This document shows, in pieces, positions 62,653 to 64,000 of a stretch of DNA of 64,000 nt. How positions within the stretch are numbered: position 1 is the first letter of the stretch; the number at the start of each line of letters is the position of its first letter. Source of the DNA: Ornatilinea sp. (lineage in GTDB: Bacteria; Chloroflexota; Anaerolineae; Anaerolineales; Anaerolineaceae); contig JAHDQE010000027.1 of NCBI GenBank assembly GCA_018433975.1, positions 17,461 through 81,460 on the forward strand, in the 5' to 3' direction. The notes under the pieces were generated by a model, which saw only the letters and a program-made list of their open reading frames with translations, did not search any database and was not told where the DNA came from. Made by a program: the position numbers and the translations under genes.

Positions 62653-64000
62653 TTCTGCGCCTCCCTTCCGATTTCCATCCGGTGGCTGTAAGCCTTATGA
62701 ATGCGAAAAGCGCTTCCCTGGGGTGTGTATTCCACCCAGTATGTCACGCTGGTCGGTTTGAAATACGCCAGGTAGTGGCCGGTGTTTGTGTTATAAAGCC
62801 GCTTCCCCGTTCGCTCGGCAAATTCGAGCACTTTCTGGATGTCCTCTTTCAGAATGAGCCGGTCTTCGATCTGTTGTTGCACGGATTCGGGGAGGATCAG
62901 TTGGATAGACAGGTATGCTTCCTGTTCGGGCATGGTTTCACCCCATATTTCGTTTAATAATTTTGTTTTTAACCGGGCTCGATTTTCGTGGCGCTGGGAG
63001 AAGTTCACTGCGGGAGCCAGGGCATGATCTTTGCCGGGAGCGCCGAAGATGAGATCGAGCAGGTGCAGTGTGCGCTTGCCGCGCCGGGCAAAAAAGTCCC
63101 GGCACATGGCGCAGTATGTCACATAATCAAATGTACTTTCCTCAATGCGCCGCTGGACAACTTTTTCTGCCAGTGGGCGGTTCGCCAGCCACATCAAACC
63201 GCCGTAAGAACAGCATTCCGTTTTCTCCCTGTTGAGCGGCAGTTCTTCGATCTCGCATCCCAGCTTCTTGAGGATATTGCGGACGGCATCTTGGATGTGC
63301 CGCTCATACCGCGTGGAGCAGGGGTCCTGGACCGCGAATGGGGCCGGGAAGGTCCTGGCAGGGAATTGCTGCTGCCCTGTCTGGTCGTAGATTTCCCAGA
63401 AAGAGCGGATTTCCACTTCCGGCAGGTGCTCTTTAAAGGTAGCGTAGCAGCTTGAGCAGGCCAGGATCACTTTGGGCTTTCCCATTTTGGGGTGTTCGGT
63501 ACGGAAGCCGTTCAGGGTTTCCTCAAACAGGTCCCTGCGCCCGGCCCAGTCGGCGGGCGCGCCGCAGCAGCCCAGCATCAGCCCGACCCCGCTTGAAGGA
63601 TAGGCCTTCCCCAAAAAAGCGTACATTTCCTCGACGTAATCGGGGTTCGAAGCGCTCAACTGGCAGCCGGGGAAGAACAGGTAATCGCTCTCGTCCCAGC
63701 CGGGAGGGTTGCGCACCAGAGAAAAGTTCTCTCCGTTGCTGAAAGCCATATCCCGCAAGGCAAAATCATGGGCCGAGGGAGGCATGCGTTTTTGTCCTAC
63801 CATCTGTTCGCGGGCGGTGTGGCAGATGGCCCCCATATCCACATCATTTGGACAGACTTCACTGCACAACCCGCACAACGCGCACGAGTTAATGAATTGG
63901 TTGGAATGGCGGGTGCCCATTACGATGGAAAGGTTGTTGTAAACCTCGCGGATATATTTCTTGGGGTAGCTGTTGTAGTTTTTGAGATATTCGCAAACCT
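62649..64000 (-). CDS. Fe-S dicluster oxidoreductase, CCG-domain protein (5' end outside window)
   Basis: The frame is open to the right edge, so the N-terminus is missing; 450 codons are visible. The CALCGLCSEVCP motif is one ferredoxin-type cluster (the partner cluster should lie just upstream). Two CCG/HdrB-like domains follow (MLGCCGAPADW; ECCSYGGLMW with CAMCRDFF), as in HdrD/GlpC/LldE-type proteins that use cysteines for disulfide or quinone chemistry. A C-terminal 90-residue extension after about RLILKEDI looks like a separate small domain. As the first visible gene of the operon it likely transfers electrons to or from the system. This matches the pyridine nucleotide-disulfide oxidoreductase/dicluster-binding protein annotation I recall. 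Confidence 0.85.
   Translation of the reverse strand, partial: VCEYLKNYNSYPKKYIREVYNNLSIVMGTRHSNQFINSCALCGLCSEVCPNDVDMGAICHTAREQMVGQKRMPPSAHDFALRDMAFSNGENFSLVRNPPGWDESDYLFFPGCQLSASNPDYVEEMYAFLGKAYPSSGVGLMLGCCGAPADWAGRRDLFEETLNGFRTEHPKMGKPKVILACSSCYATFKEHLPEVEIRSFWEIYDQTGQQQFPARTFPAPFAVQDPCSTRYERHIQDAVRNILKKLGCEIEELPLNREKTECCSYGGLMWLANRPLAEKVVQRRIEESTFDYVTYCAMCRDFFARRGKRTLHLLDLIFGAPGKDHALAPAVNFSQRHENRARLKTKLLNEIWGETMPEQEAYLSIQLILPESVQQQIEDRLILKEDIQKVLEFAERTGKRLYNTNTGHYLAYFKPTSVTYWVEYTPQGSAFRIHKAYSHRMEIGREAQK

Noticed and set aside
1..64000. CRISPR arrays, tRNA and rRNA genes
   Set aside because: No regularly spaced repeats, tRNA cloverleaf or rRNA-like sequence was noticed in the intergenic regions; I could not run a dedicated scan.

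Overview
The window is a bacterial chromosome segment, most likely from an anaerobic Chloroflexota (Anaerolineae-like) organism. I infer this from the style of the lipoproteins (short signal peptide, lipobox, then an Ala/Pro/Glu-rich linker), the Trp T-box leader, SD-led ATG/GTG/TTG starts, and the mix of Mo-hydroxylases, radical SAM and Fe-S genes. No rRNA, tRNA or universal marker gene was seen, so the assignment is tentative.

Layout. 0-2.6 kb: the 3' part of glutamine synthetase, an ArsR-rhodanese regulator and a nitrilase-superfamily hydrolase. 3.0-6.4 kb: a glycine-betaine-type ABC transporter (ATPase, lipoprotein, permease). 6.5-29.3 kb: a GntR/FadR regulator followed by a co-directional run of about 18 catabolic genes. 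These are a 2-hydroxyacid dehydrogenase, an HpcH/HpaI aldolase, a BMP-type nucleoside ABC importer, short-chain dehydrogenases, a ketopantoate-reductase-like protein, four hydrolases of the amidohydrolase superfamily, a fused 2Fe-2S/molybdopterin hydroxylase, an acylating-type aldehyde dehydrogenase and a long transketolase. 29.3-42.0 kb: a class II aldolase and a PfkB/IolC-like kinase broken by an in-frame TAG, on the minus strand. Divergent from them are a LacI regulator, an RpiB-TIM-barrel fusion, an MTA/SAH-deaminase-like protein, a second molybdopterin hydroxylase subunit, an unknown 314-aa protein and a complete ECF transporter. The natural reading of 6.5-42 kb is uptake and breakdown of a nitrogen heterocycle with its sugar or side chain: import, deamination, ring hydroxylation, ring opening, then carbon processing. 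The substrate cannot be named from sequence.

42-48 kb: a PH-like protein and a 1688-aa hybrid sensor kinase carrying four receiver domains, a GGDEF domain, PAS/GAF sensors and an Hpt-like domain at each end. 48.5-55.6 kb: a trpEGDCFBA operon with a strong promoter and a tryptophan T-box (TGG specifier, TGGC acceptor-end bulge), closed by a clear terminator. 55.6-56.1 kb: a gluconokinase that probably starts at CTG. 56.2-58.5 kb: an AT-rich island with a transposase remnant and a SIR2-like gene that may be a defence effector. 58.7-64.0 kb (minus strand): a tight six-gene operon of Fe-S dicluster protein, small Cys4 protein, methyltransferase, C-GCAxxG-C-C protein, radical SAM protein and AMP-dependent CoA ligase. 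Its order matches my memory of the poorly understood DVU_1553-DVU_1557 (TrsS) neighbourhood of Desulfovibrio, a system often placed near molybdenum hydroxylases.
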